Source of the DNA: Amblyornis subalaris
Lineage: Eukaryota; Chordata; Aves; Passeriformes; Ptilonorhynchidae
Length of the DNA: 64,000 nt
Reading direction: 5' to 3'
Assembly: GCA_018881555.1 (NCBI GenBank)
Contig: JACAXG010000052.1
Coordinates: 1,798,001 to 1,862,000, forward strand
Position 1 is the first letter of the stretch, and every line of letters starts with the position of its first letter. Shown here one piece after another: positions 13,701-28,700 of the stretch. Below the pieces are notes generated by a model. That model was given only the letters and a program-made list of their open reading frames with translations, ran no database searches and was not told the DNA's origin. The position numbers and the translations under genes are program-made.

Positions 13701-16700
13701 TAAAACTAGAACAGGTGAACATAGGAAAAGATCAGAGCTCAGTATAGTAAAAAGTCATACAAATGATTTGTGTATCAATGCATGTGCATTAAGCAGCATG
13801 TTATGAAATGAGCCACTGTCAAACGGATTAGCTCAGACTCTTTGCCAGGAACAGTTTTTAAAGAGGTGAAAACTGAGCAGCTAGTGTTTTATTTTATAAC
13901 ACATGCAATAAATTCACATGTATGTATCATACTGACCCAGTTAAGAGATGTGACATGATGTGTACAGCTAGCAGTTGCACAGCTTAATGAGATATGATTA
14001 ACCAGGAGGCAGAGAAGGATAATACTTAGTATAATCAGTATGGATTTATCGGGGGGAGGGGAGGAGGCAGAAGCAGCAAACTAGCACCTGTAGAGGGTAC
14101 AGGGTTGTTTTTTCAAAGGACATTGCTGCAGTACCTATGTGTAAATAGTGCAAATGAACACTGAATAGTGTGTTAATGGATCAATGAAAGAACTATTAAA
14201 TCCATGGAGTGTACAACAAATGGTTTAAAAACTTGCTAAATCACATGCCTGAAAAGATACTCACAACCAAGGAGTGTATATCAGGGAGATAGGTGTGATT
14301 TTGTTTGGTTGAGCTTTTTTATTTGAGCAACTGCAAAAATCACTTCTTGGTTTGATGCTACTTGCTCCTTTTAAAAGTGACTTGAGGGGAGGCAGAAATA
14401 CATTATTTATTCCAAGTTAGGACTTAGATGACATTTCTGGTAACTGTTGTCCACAGGTACCTGCTGCTTCTTTTCCAGTGATAGGCATCAAATCTAACGC
14501 AACTCTAGGGTGGTATATCTTGTAACGCATGAGATGCTGTGGGGTAAATGATGGTGGTGCAAGTGCAGGGTGTTCAAAAACTCTTTTCTAGATTTGATGG
14601 AGTGAGGAAGGCTTTATATTAGCTAGTTAATATGTAATTATTTTTAATTGAAAGGAGGCTAAGGAAACATGAAAATGGAAGGATTCATTTAAAGTCCTCT
14701 TAGTAGATAATAACAGTATGAATCTTCATAAAGATAAAAAGTAAAAGACACCAAGGTTAAATAAAATGTGTGTCTCATTGAAACATGCTTGATTTCTGTA
14801 TTTAGCACTCTTCCAGGGAATCTTCCCAAGGTTTCTTTCAGGTTAAGTCCTTTCCATCCAAAACTTCAACTTTATGGATTCAGGACATTGTAAACATTAT
14901 CTTCAATTTCCCTGCCTGCATTACTAAGTACACTATTTCAGTGTAAAATACAGATGTCCCGTGATATTTTCATTTTATACCAGCCCGCATGTTGTATCGG
15001 TACTTGATACAAACACCTAAATATGATTATAAAATCTAGTTTCTCACTTCATGACAATAAATTATGACATGTTTGGGGGACTGATACCCAAAACTATATC
15101 CTTATATAGAGAGGTCCAAAATGGCTGATCTGCATGTGTGTTCAAATGTTCTCATCCTACCTTTTGTTGGTTTTGGCTTAACAGGGGAATCCGATAACTC
15201 AGCAACTATTGCAGCCCAGAGAGATTCTTGCTTGAGGGACTTTGTGCACTTCTAGGACTACCACTGTTTACTTACAGGGCTTTTCAGAGCAATGATTTCA
15301 TAAGAAGCTGTGGAAGAAGAGAGCCAGGTCTCTTCTGTAGTGGAAATCAATGGAAGTATCACCTTAATATTGAGGGAATTTAATCTTTACTTGGAGTAGA
15401 AGAAAGAGGATCTGAAATTTCATAAATCCACTGGGCAGATTTGCAGGTTTTGACTTGCAACATATTTGTTTTCTTATCTTCACATGGTCCTCAGTGCACT
15501 GCCTGGATTCAAAGGCGTTTTGTACCAGTCAGATTAGAAGAGATTCAAAGACTTGACAAGGTTTTTGTTAGGAGTTGCACTCTTTCTTATCTAAATAATG
15601 CGTGTTTAATGAGACAGTGAAGATACTCTTTCATGTGTGCGTATATATTTCTGTGTTTTGATATTTGTTTCTGATTCCCTGATCAATGCTTCTGGTGAGT
15701 GTAAAGTTAGATTGATGNGTTCTTTAAGAAAATGCTCTGCTTTCTTTTATTCAAGACAGTAGTATAACTGATAACTGTTGATTTTATTTGAATTTAATCT
15801 GTTCATAGGCATACGAAAATTATTCTTTTGAAGAACTACGCTTTGCTTCACCAACACCAAAGAGGTAAACATTAAAAAATTCCTTTTTAATAGGGAGTTA
15901 AATTAATCCTATCACTTCTGCTTACACCCAGACTCCCAAGTGTGACTGACAGGTAGTCATGTCTGAAGGTAGAAACAAAAAGTGAAACACTATGTTTTCT
16001 TACATGTAGCAATTTTATTTAAAATCTTTATTTTTCAGATGTTCTAATGTTTTTTCATTATTTGTATTATCTACTCTCTGAATGTGTTCTTTTATCATTT
16101 GCTATAAGTAAATGTGGCATAGAGGATTATATTTTCATAGTAAATAATAGGAGGTTAGTACACTGGAAAGGGAAAAATTGTATTTAGATGATCTGGTAGA
16201 AAAAAGAGAGTCGTTTCCAAATTAAACATTGTACTAGTCATTATATGTAAAACATACATGATGTCCAAGAAGACAATAACTGTTTAATGATTTTAACTGT
16301 TTTGCTTATGCCTAGACCCAGTGAAAACATGTTGATCAGAGTCAATAATGATGGTACCTACTGTGCAAACTGGACTCCTGGAGCTGTTGGTCTCTATACC
16401 ATTCATGTAACTATAGATGGCATTGAAATAGGTACTTTTTCACTATATTTCAGCATAAACTTATATCCACTTTGTATACTGATAAATTTATGTCTTGGTG
16501 CTCATAAGATTTAATATCACAGTTCATCGCAAAACTTAGTGGCCAAGTTTTCATTCAGAAGCCTTCTAGCTAAATTGGTCTTTTTTGTCAGAACAAAAAA
16601 AAGACCACAGATATGGTAATACAAATATATGTTGCAAATCATGTATTTATAATGTGGTTAGACTATCAGATTAACAGACTCTCTTATTTCCAACTGTCAA

Positions 16701-19700
16701 TGTTGAAAGAAAAATGTCTTGTTTCAGCTGAGAGTGACAGGCAAGTGTAGTTAAAGGGGAAAAAAAACAGTTCGACACTGAAGAACCTAAGGAAAGGGGA
16801 AATTGTTCTTGAAAATGCTGGAATATATAATACTGTTGTTTGTTCTGTGGAAAATTGAGAAGGTGTGGTCTTAACTGAGACTCCACCTGAACTCTTAAAT
16901 ATTTGTACTAATTTTTTTTTAGTTCATTTCTTGCTGGAAATCTTTTAGTTATCTTGCCAGTTCTGGGGACTGCATTATGAGATATTACAGCATGTGGTGG
17001 AAAGAGTGCCCATTGTCTTACTGGTGGTATGATGAAGGTGGTGATAGATATATTGGAAGTGGTGTAGCTAGGCCCACATCAGAAAAGAGGGTTTGGGTGA
17101 GTTCAACAGCACCAGCAGTTCCTCTTTCCCAATACTGTCCAGCACATTTTGTAAATAAAAACAAGTACACATAAATCACATAGAATTGGAATGGGATGTG
17201 GTTTTGTGTGGTAACTACAGAAGATAAAATGTATAAAATACTATTATTAATGGTTATCTCTGTTCCTCAGANGGGAACATTTGCCTTCACAGAGGCCTTC
17301 AGTGCACTCAATTGTATTTTTTCCAGTGTGTCATCTCTGGAGCAAACTTTACACTGTAGTTTAAATCAGCTGCTGTTATATTCTTACACAGATTCTACCA
17401 TCCTCAATCGTTGTGTAGGGTAAACTTTTAGAAATTATAAATATAACTGTTAACTTTCATTATTAAACAGGTATGAGTATACTCTAATACTTAGCTCTGC
17501 CATTTTTCTACAATGGAATTTTCTGGCTCAATCATAATACTAGACTATGCCCTCTGAAGTTTTCATGTACCTGTGCTTGACCCATAATTCTGTCAACTTT
17601 TGACTGCTTAAGTACTGGTAACACCTTCTCTTTGTTTCAAATGTTTTATGTTCTTGATGCTTGTAAATTCCTTCTGTTACTGCCATGCTTGTTTAAAAGG
17701 AAGTTAGTGAAACCAACAATTCTATTGCTAGGTCTGAGTGCTTCTTTTCAAGATGTTGTTCTTCAGAGGGTCACTGTAAAATGAAATAAAAAACATGAAA
17801 AGATGTACTGTTGCAGTTTGCCTTTAACAGTGATTGCTGAGACAATTTCTTTTAAGGTTATTACTCAAGGTTATATTCATCTTTTAGTTAAATTTTTGTG
17901 TATTTCTTCATATATATTTGCACGTATTTTTCTTCACAAACAAGAATGTTACTGCATTGAGATTTTCCAGTGCCTTCTGGTTTTATAACAGCATTGGTTA
18001 CTAAAGATGCCAATTCTTTTACATTATAGGCCTTTTCTGGTTGTGTAACATGGCTTTTCAGGCTCTTACCTGTTCCTCACATGTAGCAATTACCTTCTGC
18101 AGCAGTACAGCATTGCATAAGCTATTGCCTCTCCAGAAACTTTCAATTGCACCTTTCAAACATTAAACTCTGTGATCCAGCACTCCTTGAAACATAACCC
18201 TACAGACACTATTAGGATACAAAATTAGCTGGTAGTGCTTTGTATGTGCAGTGTGACAGATATCTAATAGCAACATGAAACTACATCTCTGTAAATTTCC
18301 ACATATGAAAGTAGAAATGTTCAAAAAGTAATGCTTTGCACTGTGAAGCAACTGCAAGTGTTGATTTTGGCAGACAGATAAGTAAGTGGTTATTTTGCCT
18401 ACTCTGAGTTGTAGCACAGATAAACTGTAGTTAATGTTTAACTGATATATCCCCTTATATTTGTGTTTTTTAAACTTAGTCTTTGTTTGCTTATAGATGC
18501 TGGACTAGAAGTGAAAGTAAAAGATCCTCCAAAAGGAATGATACCCCCTGGAACCCAGCTTATTAAACCAAAAGCAGAGCCTCAGCCAAACAAGGTTTGG
18601 AGAACTCAAAAAACCCTGAAACAGATAGTTATGTTTGGGTGGGATTTTATTGTTGTTTGCTATATCATTACCATATAGTAGTGCTGCAGACTCAAGGATA
18701 TTTGCAGATAGCTTTAATGTGCTGAATTGAATGAAATTAATCTACTGGATAAAATTGAACATACTCATTCCATTTTCTTTCTGTATATCCATTCATAAAA
18801 CTGTTAGAAGCTCTACTGACGCTGCCTTTGCCTTGGCTTGTCACGCAAACATTGCATAGCTTCTGTTAAAGCCACAGACAGAATTTTGCACTATTATTAG
18901 TTCTTTTTCCAATATATTGTACTATGAAATGAATTGCACAAAAAACTTTACAGAGATTTTGTTTGTGTTGTCATAAGGATCTTCAGTCAATATAAAATCC
19001 ATAACCAGTTTCTTTAGTGATATTTTCCTTTCTTAGAATGGCGTGATTATGTTTTTTAAAGGTATCCTTTCTGTAGCTTTTGACATCCCCATTTCACCTT
19101 ATCATTCCACACTGAAGGACTAACGTAGACACAAATAAAACAAACAAGTGGTATAAGGAGCATGCCCTTTGAGGGATGAGGGAACTACGTTGCGCTTCCT
19201 CCTAAATGTGAAGGAAGGGATTTAAATGAGTTGCTGAAATTTTTTTTTGTGGAATAAACCTGTATTAAAAGATGTGGAATTCTGAAATACCACAAGGTTG
19301 TCTTTCCCTGTCTCATTGAAACTGGGAAGGTGATTAAAAAATACATGGTTATAAAAAGGATTGGGTTTTTGACAACTTCTTACCTATGCAGTGGATCCTG
19401 ATTTAGTTTTTTCCAGATTTCAGCATAATCCAGGGACTGTAACTTTGTTGTAGGGTTCCCCAGTCTGTAAAATGCATCCAGCATCTGGTTCTGCCACTAA
19501 CAAGATTCTTTTTCCGCACAGCCACACCTCAAAATAAAAATACTAAATGTACTTTTAGTTTCAATGCAACATTTTATCCCTCACTGCGTCTCTTTTATTT
19601 TCTTCCCAAGAAGCTTCTTTAAGACTATCTTCCTTCTCTTGGAAGGAAGACTTCCTGGTTAGTTCATTATCTTAATTAAAACTCCCAAATCATACTGAGG

Positions 19701-22700
19701 GAGATTTATCTCACACAACTTCATGATACCTCCACCCAAGCTGATCATTATATGTGGTGTTTTGCTGTCCCAAAGTGGAGAGAATCTGGTTTGAGATGAG
19801 ATAAATTGCTGAATGGAAGTTCTGTTTTTCTTTTCAATTATTACAGTGGAAATTGAGGTGACTGGTTCATACATAACTCCGTGTTGTCAAGGAAGAGTCT
19901 TCACAGCAGTTAAAAATACTTGACAAAAGTTAGTCATCTGGTGTTCTGAGATGTTACACAGTGTTTAATCCTCTCCCTGTGGTGTTCCATTTGCATGTCT
20001 CATTTCTTGTTCGAAGTTGTAGTCTCTTTGAAAAAGGAGCCATCTTTGTACATAGCGTCTGTAGAGCCTGCTGAAAAATTATACTAAACCTTTCATGGTA
20101 AATCATTTAATCAGTCTTCTTTCTTCTGTGTCATAATAAAACAGATAAATCAGGCTAGGATAATTCTTTGTGTATGAATAGCAGTATTATAAGTAATATA
20201 GAAAGGTAATAATTGTACTGTGCTCCATGTTTCTGAACCCAAGAATGCAGATCAAGTCAGAGACAGTCCAGTATACCAAATTGTGTTTCACTGAGGAAAA
20301 AGGGCTTAGTTGAGCTCTAAAAGCTTCTTCATCATCTTTGTCAGCCCGAAATTTCAGATGATTATAAGCAGAGGACACTAACAATGTGTTCTCAGTGGTG
20401 ATGTCTTCTCAACTAGAAAAACAAAAATATTTTCATTGAAGCACATGTGAGGTTTTGTAGCCAAACCTTAATTGAATTGCCAGTTGATTATGATTTTATA
20501 TGCATATTCTTCATTCTCTCTTATTTGAAGTCAGATGAAAAATCTGCTCTTTCTGTCGAAGTTAGTAAAGGAGATTATGATAGTGAACTATATTCAACCT
20601 TATGTCCCATAAGAATTGTTGCCTCTTCATTGGCTGTGAAGTTTAATTAATTTGCAGGAAACTCCATTCCACATTCTATTGAGGAAAACATTATCTTTCA
20701 AGCTATATAATGTAATTCAGGGTAGTTGGAACCAACTAGAGGAAAATGGTCCTAACTTAGCTGAATTAGAAGGTGCAAGACTGATACTAAAATGATTAGT
20801 CACTAGCATATTTTGATGATTTCTACTGTCCTGACATGACTTAACAAGTAGCATCAATTGCAAAACCGAAAAACAACCACTNAACCCAAAAGCTCCGGGC
20901 TTGGGGGTGGTTTTTCTCATCCCTTCATAGAAGGTCAACACCCTTGTTGAGGTTGCTTTATCCTATACAATACCCATTTCTGTTCTGCAAGGTGTACCTC
21001 TGTTCGTATTTGTCAAATAAGAAAGCACAGCAACAAAGCTCTTGAAAACTGCTGTGCACTGTAGGGAAGGCGTACATCTTCATTGCTAAGTCTTTCTGCC
21101 TTAGTCACGTCTTTAGTTGGAATCCAGTTTGTGTATGCTCCGTGGAAGAACTGGCTTTAGGGATGTTACAGGACAGAGTTACAAAACCATTGTGCCATAC
21201 AGAAATATTCCAAGCAAAGAGGTGCTGTATCAGAAAGAAAACACAGACTATTAAGTTTTTCATCGTGGTCAGAAATGGCCATAAGAGAACTCTTAATCTG
21301 TTTTTTGTTGTATTGTCTATCTCATCCTTAAACAGTTTCTAGTTATAGGTCGAAGTTTTTTATTAACTAGTTAGGTTAGCTGTTGCAAAAGATAGAAAGG
21401 GCTCTTTCCAGGTCTGTGCCTACTCAAAATCTTGAATGTGAGTTCTTCCTCTAAATTAAAGTTTTTAATCCAAGTTCTAGCAAACAATCATATGATTTTC
21501 TGAAGTAACATAATGCAAGGGCCCCTGATTTACAAGGCTTTGTTTACAGGCTTATCTGTGTTGAGAATGCTGTCAGCAGTGATTCAGCCTTATACTTTTA
21601 CAAGGACCTTGAAAGTCTTGGTTTTGTTTGTGGAGAGAATCTAAGTATTATGAGTAAGAGGATTGTTAATAAGCAATTTGGAATATTTTATGCTTGAAAT
21701 CCTGTATATGCTTCTGGTTTGGGGGTTTTGTTGGTTTTGGTTTTTTAAATTTGCCTCAGAATAAACACAATTTCTTAAAATAAATAATTTCTTTAGGGAA
21801 AAAGGCGTTCATGCGCTTTGCTGTTACCTTTCATTATCTATCACTGAGTTCATTCCGTACATATCATTGCACTTTGCATTAAGTTAAAGATTAAATCCAT
21901 ACCTCCATTGATACTTTTATCACTTTTACCTGTGGAGTTTGAAAATAACCTTGCAAGAAAATGATTTTATACTATTTGCATAGAATATATGCATCTCTGG
22001 TTTTAAGAGACCAATAGGATGGCTTACATTTGTTCTCTGTGAGACAGGTGCCTGATAATATGTTCGAATGGTGAAAAAAGTGATAGTGAATAACAACTGG
22101 GAGATTTTTGGGGGCTGTGGTAAATCCAGCTAATAGCAAGGTGCCTCTGCTCTAACCTTCCTGTGAAAAAAAGAGAAACTGTTGAGAAAGTTATTTGAAA
22201 AATTAAGAAGTAGAAAGATTATTTTATTTTAAAATGACTAGTTAAACTCTTTAGCTAAGGAAAATATCCAAATTTTGGTCAAAAAGCTGACTGAAGAGAA
22301 TATTGTGGTAGCAGAACTGAAAAATGGTAATCTCAGGCTATCCATTAGGAGAAATAATAAATTTGAGAAGCCAAATCTGGGGAAATTCTCAGCAGTGCAT
22401 GAAAAGTGTGCGTTAAAAGAATCAGAAGCTTGTACCAATTTTTGTAGGAAATAAAATAAATATTTCCAAGACTGAATCAATGCATGCTTACATTATGGGN
22501 TTTTTTGACATTATAATTTTACTGATTATAGTAAAAAAGTGAAGCTATACACAGCAGCCATGGGAAACTAGCAACAAACTGTAACTCTTAAGACTGCTGT
22601 CTTGTCACTGGCATTTCAGAATCTGTTAAACCTATTTCTTTTTACTCTGAGAGCTCTGTTCCAATTTTTTTTCTTCCTTACTGTCTTTCTTTGCTTCTCT

Positions 22701-25700
22701 TAGGTTCGCAAATTTGTGGCCAAGGACAGTGCAGGGCTTCGTATCCGTAGCCACCCTTCCCTTCAGAGTGAGCAGATAGGCATAGTGAAAGTCAATGGAT
22801 CCATCACTTTCATTGACGAGGTAATCAATAAGATATTTCTATTGAAAATTGGGCCAAGATGTAAAGGTAATTCATGCAAATAATGGGGTTTTTCCATGTT
22901 AAGATGTTGACGTATACAATTTAAGACCATAAATTGCAAAAATCTAAATTTACTAATTTAGTTTTTCAAGCTGTCATTCCTTTTTAATTTACTTACTTCA
23001 AAACCTGTGTAACAAACATTTGAGACTTTGATAGAAGGAAAGAAAATTCCTAGAGTGCATCTTATAATAGTATCTCTTAAGATTTAGCTTTTTTGCTACT
23101 TACTATTTCAACTCTACACTAAAATTCAGGTGTAGATGTCTTTTTCATTACATCTTTCACTTACAAGTCTGAAAGATCACTACTGGAGTGTTAGATTACT
23201 ATGCATGTATTTTTCTTAAAATGTAACTTCATATACAAGGAATATTTTTGCAATTTACTAAGTCATATCAGCAATGAAAAAATGGGAAGTGGGGACTTTA
23301 TGAAGCTTATGAAGGGTTGGCTTGCTTTCTCCTTTTATTTCAAAGCAGTCCTTATTACTGCATGATCTGATTTAAATTTATCTTCACACTTTGACTTATA
23401 AAAAGGTATGCCTCCTGTTGCTTTGGAATTCTGATTTTGTCAATGCTCCTCTTTACCTCTACTTACATTCTATCAGGATCGTAAAGATCATTGCTTCTTT
23501 GCTGCTGTTGTCTGTCTGAAGTCTGTTAATCCTTGCTAGCTACAGAACAGTTACAGGAGGGCATGGCTCGTTTTTGTTGCTTGTTTCCCATAGATCCACA
23601 ATGATGATGGTGTTTGGCTGAGGCTGAATGATGAAACAATAAAGAAGTATGTTCCTAACATGAATGGTTACACTGAAGCCTGGTGTCTGTCTTTTAACCA
23701 ACATCTTGGCAAGAGCCTTCTGGTACCTGTTGACGTAAGTAAAAGGTGCCTTTGAAAAATATCCAAAAGTACACTCTATCCTCATTACAAGACTTTCTTT
23801 AATTAAGGCTGCAAAACATCCTGAGGTAAATGATATTTTAATTATCAAATACAACCTTATACATGTTTGCATTTTGGAGGGCTACTGTGTAATGAGGGTG
23901 GAGTGTAGAAAGGTATGAGGTTTTTTATGTTGAAGCCTCTTCTAGAGGAGAAACAGAAGTGCAAGGACTGCTTTAACGAAAGTAGAATAGTGTTGATTGT
24001 GGTTTCCTCCAGGTGTTTCTGATAGTAGGTAGCATTGTCTGTAAAGTGGTCCACTGGTGCCATGATTTCAGAAGAGGCTTGCAGCCTACAATGAATCAAT
24101 GTAATTGATGCTTTAAAACAAACAAAAACGACCAACCAAACAGAAGAACAGCAAAAAACCTTCCAAACTTGAGTCCTTTAAGCTCTGGGTTTTGTGGATA
24201 TTTTTTGTGAGTTTTACACCTGAATCCTTAAGTTATCAATTCATTAGCTAATCAGAGAATCCCAGAGCTTCAAGACTGAGTAAAACATTGAATTTATAAT
24301 AAGAGTAAATGTAATTTGTTTGAATAACTTTAATGGTGATCATTATCACTACCATTCAAAGGTTACATCTTTTCTGGAAACAAGATATACTATTTTGAAA
24401 AATTTAAAGACAAAAAGGAAAAACTATATTAGCCAAACCAATGTTTCTCAAAAAGTTTATCAAAATGCAGGCCTTTCCGGCTCATCTGTTTTCATGCATC
24501 CCACAGAGTGGGCAGTTCTTGGTTTATTCTGGGCAGAATGTAAGAATCTGATGTAATTGCAACTACAGCTATTTAGATTTGATTTCTTGTCTTACATGAG
24601 TGAGCTGCTGCTGCAATTTAAGATAGTTACGAAATATTTCATGAAATTAAATACCTGCAACCAGTAATATCATCCTGTTTATGTTTTTAGGTTATAGAAG
24701 AACTGAGATATTCCTAGTTTCAGTGAAATTGGGCTATTTTCTAGTAGCTAAATCTGGAAATTTGTAATTTCCCGTGGCTGTTTTGATAAACACTTTTATA
24801 TAATGTGAACAGTTGTCGTCTTGTTCACCTTCTTGACTATAAATTATTTGTTGATATATTTCTATTTGGAGATTTCTTTCAATAGAATCCTTGTTTGGGG
24901 AGTTATTTTAATTTTGCATTTGGAAAGAAAATTATTTCTATACTCAGAAGTCAGTCAATCAGATATGTCTGTCATCACAGTGTTCATCTGGTCTGTTGTA
25001 GAATATATGAAAACATGGGAAAAATTAAGCTTCATTTAAAAATCTTGCTTGTATTTTTTGGTACTCATTAGAAAATTGCTATGTTATAGTGCCATGAAAT
25101 GTCAATATTTCTGTGCAGTGGTTGCAGTTTACCGGTCCACCCATGATAAAAGTGAATTCATCTTGACTAAGTAATTAACTTCAGTAAATATTTTACGTCT
25201 AGATGAGTATTGTATTCTGCTAGATTTTTCTTAGTTGTGTGGGTTTTTTGTGGTTGTTTTTGTTCTTTAGTTTAGGTATCTCCAATACCTCTTTACTTGT
25301 TGCAGGGAACATTTTTGGGCTCAGCAGTTGTCTGTGGTTAGCAAGAACTTACTGGTTGGCATATATAGCTCTCATGTACTTGTAGTTCTAGGGAAGAGCA
25401 TACACTATGCTCCCTGAGAAAAGCCTCAAAAGAAGTGGCTGTCATGAACTGAACATTCAATCTTGATAATATAATCTTGAGAATTCAAATTTCATTTGAA
25501 TAAGTAGGTCAGGTACAATCAAATGTGAAAAACAGCATTCAGTTTTCAAACATTTCATTCTCTGTATCTGTAAAGTTCAGATAAAAGATTCTCTCTTGTT
25601 TTGAGGGGTTTGATCAGTGCAGTCCTCTACAGATTAATGACTTGTGTGGCAAAGGATGTTCAACTACGTAATAAACGCTAAAGGCTCATTAGATTAAATT

Positions 25701-28700
25701 GTGATATAATTCATAGCTGCTCAATCCTATTGATTTGGGTAGCTGAATGACACGGTGTACTGTCACGAGCAGAATGTAGTAAAAAAAAGTTAATGTACAA
25801 GATTTTTTGGAGCCAAGCTGTTCAACCAATATCGGCTTAAGAGGAAGACTGGAGAAAGTATCTCATGTGACGGAAAATGCAAATGGAAAATCAAATGGCT
25901 GAATTGGGCATTGTATTCCCTGTTCAAATAGACGTCATATTACTTTTACTAGGCTCCATTTTTATTCAACTTGTGAGTGTGCAGACTTGTTAACTCCAAT
26001 TACATTGCTTTGTCACATTTAAATACACAGGCTTTTTATAATCAATCCCTTAAATAAATAAAAATTCTCAGTACATTATGGAAAGTAGGTAAAAAGTGTA
26101 TTTTTTTTAGAAGTTTTTATTATTCTGTTGTTTCGCTCTATTATGGAACAGTGAACAAATGAAAAACAGTAGAGGTTCTCAGCAGTCTTAATTGTAGCCT
26201 CTTTTCATCTTGATATCTGCATTTTATGTTTATTTATTAACATTAACTAGATATTTTATGATTAAGCAAACTCTGAGTATCCTGGAGCTCATAAATGCAC
26301 TTTCTGTGTATTTTTATCGAAGCTATTATATTTAAAGATAAATGATCATAGGAAACCAGAGATCCATGGTAGTTATCAGTGTTTTATTTACTTGAGCTGT
26401 GGTCATTTACCTTCGAAGAAAGTCTTCAGCTCCTCTTTTGTTGCTCTTGTCTTTTCAAAAGGAACTGCTTTGTAGTCCCTGATCTGAAATTGTGCATCCA
26501 ATCCATTGTAGGTAATATAATTACAAGACTGTGCATTTAATAGACTATGATTTTGGATAATCTGTTTCCATCTCTAGTAGCTATTTTTCCTTCTGTCTTA
26601 TGGCACTCAGATATGTGTTTTTGAAAATACACTTGTTAAGTTCCTTATGCAGATAGTTGTGTATTCATCTTACACATGGTACTTAGTAGAAAGGTACATA
26701 TGTAGAGCAGTGCACACTAGGAAGAAATAGAATTTTATCTTGGTCAAGCTCTGAAACTTGTCTTTTAAAAAATCACATTCTAAATGAGTTCTTGTTACTT
26801 CATTTTAAATATAAGACTTTCTAAGAAGGAATATTATACCCTGATGCCCAACTACAATATTACTTTCCCCAGCAACCATAGGGAGCCAAGGATTGAGAAA
26901 CTGCAAGTTTTTCAAACCATTATTGCAGTGGAAGAAAGAATCAAAATTAGTGTGTAGGCTCCAGTGTTTGATCACAGAACCTCAGAAAGCTGAGTGTTCT
27001 GTGGAAACATTGAAGGACATTGACAAAAGATTTCTATCATTGTTTTTTGCATGATGGAAGGCAATTGGAGAGTAAGACAATGTTAGATAAAATGTCAAGA
27101 TGGCTGTTAAAGATAAGCCTTCATTTTGAAAAATAATAATAACTGAGATTTTAAATACTTTCTAATGGTCTGGTGTTTTTTCATGGAAAAACAGATTAAT
27201 TTTCTTTTTAATCTCTGAAACTTAAAATTTATTGGAAAAAGAATGAATTTCTAAAAGAAGTTTTAGCTCTTGGAAGGTAAAGTCTTAAAGGGAAGCATTA
27301 AACTAAATCTACAGATGGTAGCATAAGGACTAAATACAAAGCTTCTGTCTAGTAGTTTCTTCAGAATGAAAACTTAGTTCTCAAATAGATACCTGATCTA
27401 TTAATCTAAACTGGCATACAGAGTTCTAATAGCTAGGAACTTTTAAAGCTCCCTGAGCAAAGGAGAGCTTCTAGTTTGATCTTCTTGGTGTTTCTAAGCC
27501 AGCATGGTCCTATGTCACTGCTGTTGGTTTCCCTTGTATATTTTACACATAGAGCTCTATGATGTAGAAAAATAGATCTTTGAAATGAGACTTAAATATT
27601 TTAGGTATGGATAGTCCATGTTTCTTGGTGGAAGTCCATCAGAAAATAGGAGATAGGCTGCGAAGTAATATAATCAGTCAGTAAGTAGGTTGGATGCCTG
27701 GGAAGTACACTCATTAGGCAGATGTAGACTTTTTTACAGTTGTCATAGTTATGCCAAATTGATAAGCCTTTACTTTGCTAATCTTCCTATTTAACACCAT
27801 TCCCACCTTCCCCAGTGCCCCGAAACGTGTATCAGTAATGCATTGCTACCTCCTTCAATTTTGGGTAAAAGTACTCAGTTCTAGAGAAATGCTGGTGTTT
27901 TGACCATTACCCTCTTTTTGTCAAAATGGCAGATCGTTTGTACTACTTAAACTTGATGTTTGCAGACAGTATATAACTGGATGATTTGCTTCTGTCATGT
28001 AATAAAAGCGTGGATTTACTTACATTTAACATGTTAGTGCTTTTTCGAGGAGTACAGATGAGGCATGCCAAGGGTGTTTTGTACTTGTTTCTGCTTGAAA
28101 GGATTCACTGCCTTAACTACTGTTAAATTTTAACGTGACTGCTGAGCAGGTATTTCATTTGGTTCCCATATCAGGATGGGGATAGGAAATTAGATTTTGA
28201 TATTTTTTGTATAGATAAAATAGTTGCTTTGTCAAAAGGATTCTGTCATAAATACTATTATTAGTACTGCTATATGTATACTATTCTTTCATTTGACAGG
28301 AACAGTTAAAATTTCTTTGAAATAAGTAGAAACCAGCTTATGGAGAAAAGATGGCTTCTTTTTCATGTTTTCCAGTGATTAAAAAATGCTGTCCTCACTG
28401 TTCTATGGTACAAAAACGTACACAGAACAGCAGTGCTAATTTCTGTAGTGTGGGCAATTGGTTATAAAATTAGTGGCATCTCTGTGGCAGCTGTATGTGG
28501 TTTATGATTATTCCTAACAAACTAGTAAATGGATTGTATGTTTTACAAAACTAATAAATCTTAGCAGTTGTTCTCCATATAGCACTGAGATCTTTGGCTC
28601 TGGTAAAAAGTGTGATTTTGATGTGCAAACGGGTGAAATCATTCTGTGCAAGTGAACTGCTCTCAGCAACAGTGAGCTTAGCCCTTCTGCATCTCCTTGG

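Noticed and set aside
23540..23872. 110-codon minus-strand open frame across E15
   Set aside because: It is the antisense shadow of a well-supported exon and extends into the intron; no independent evidence for an antisense gene.
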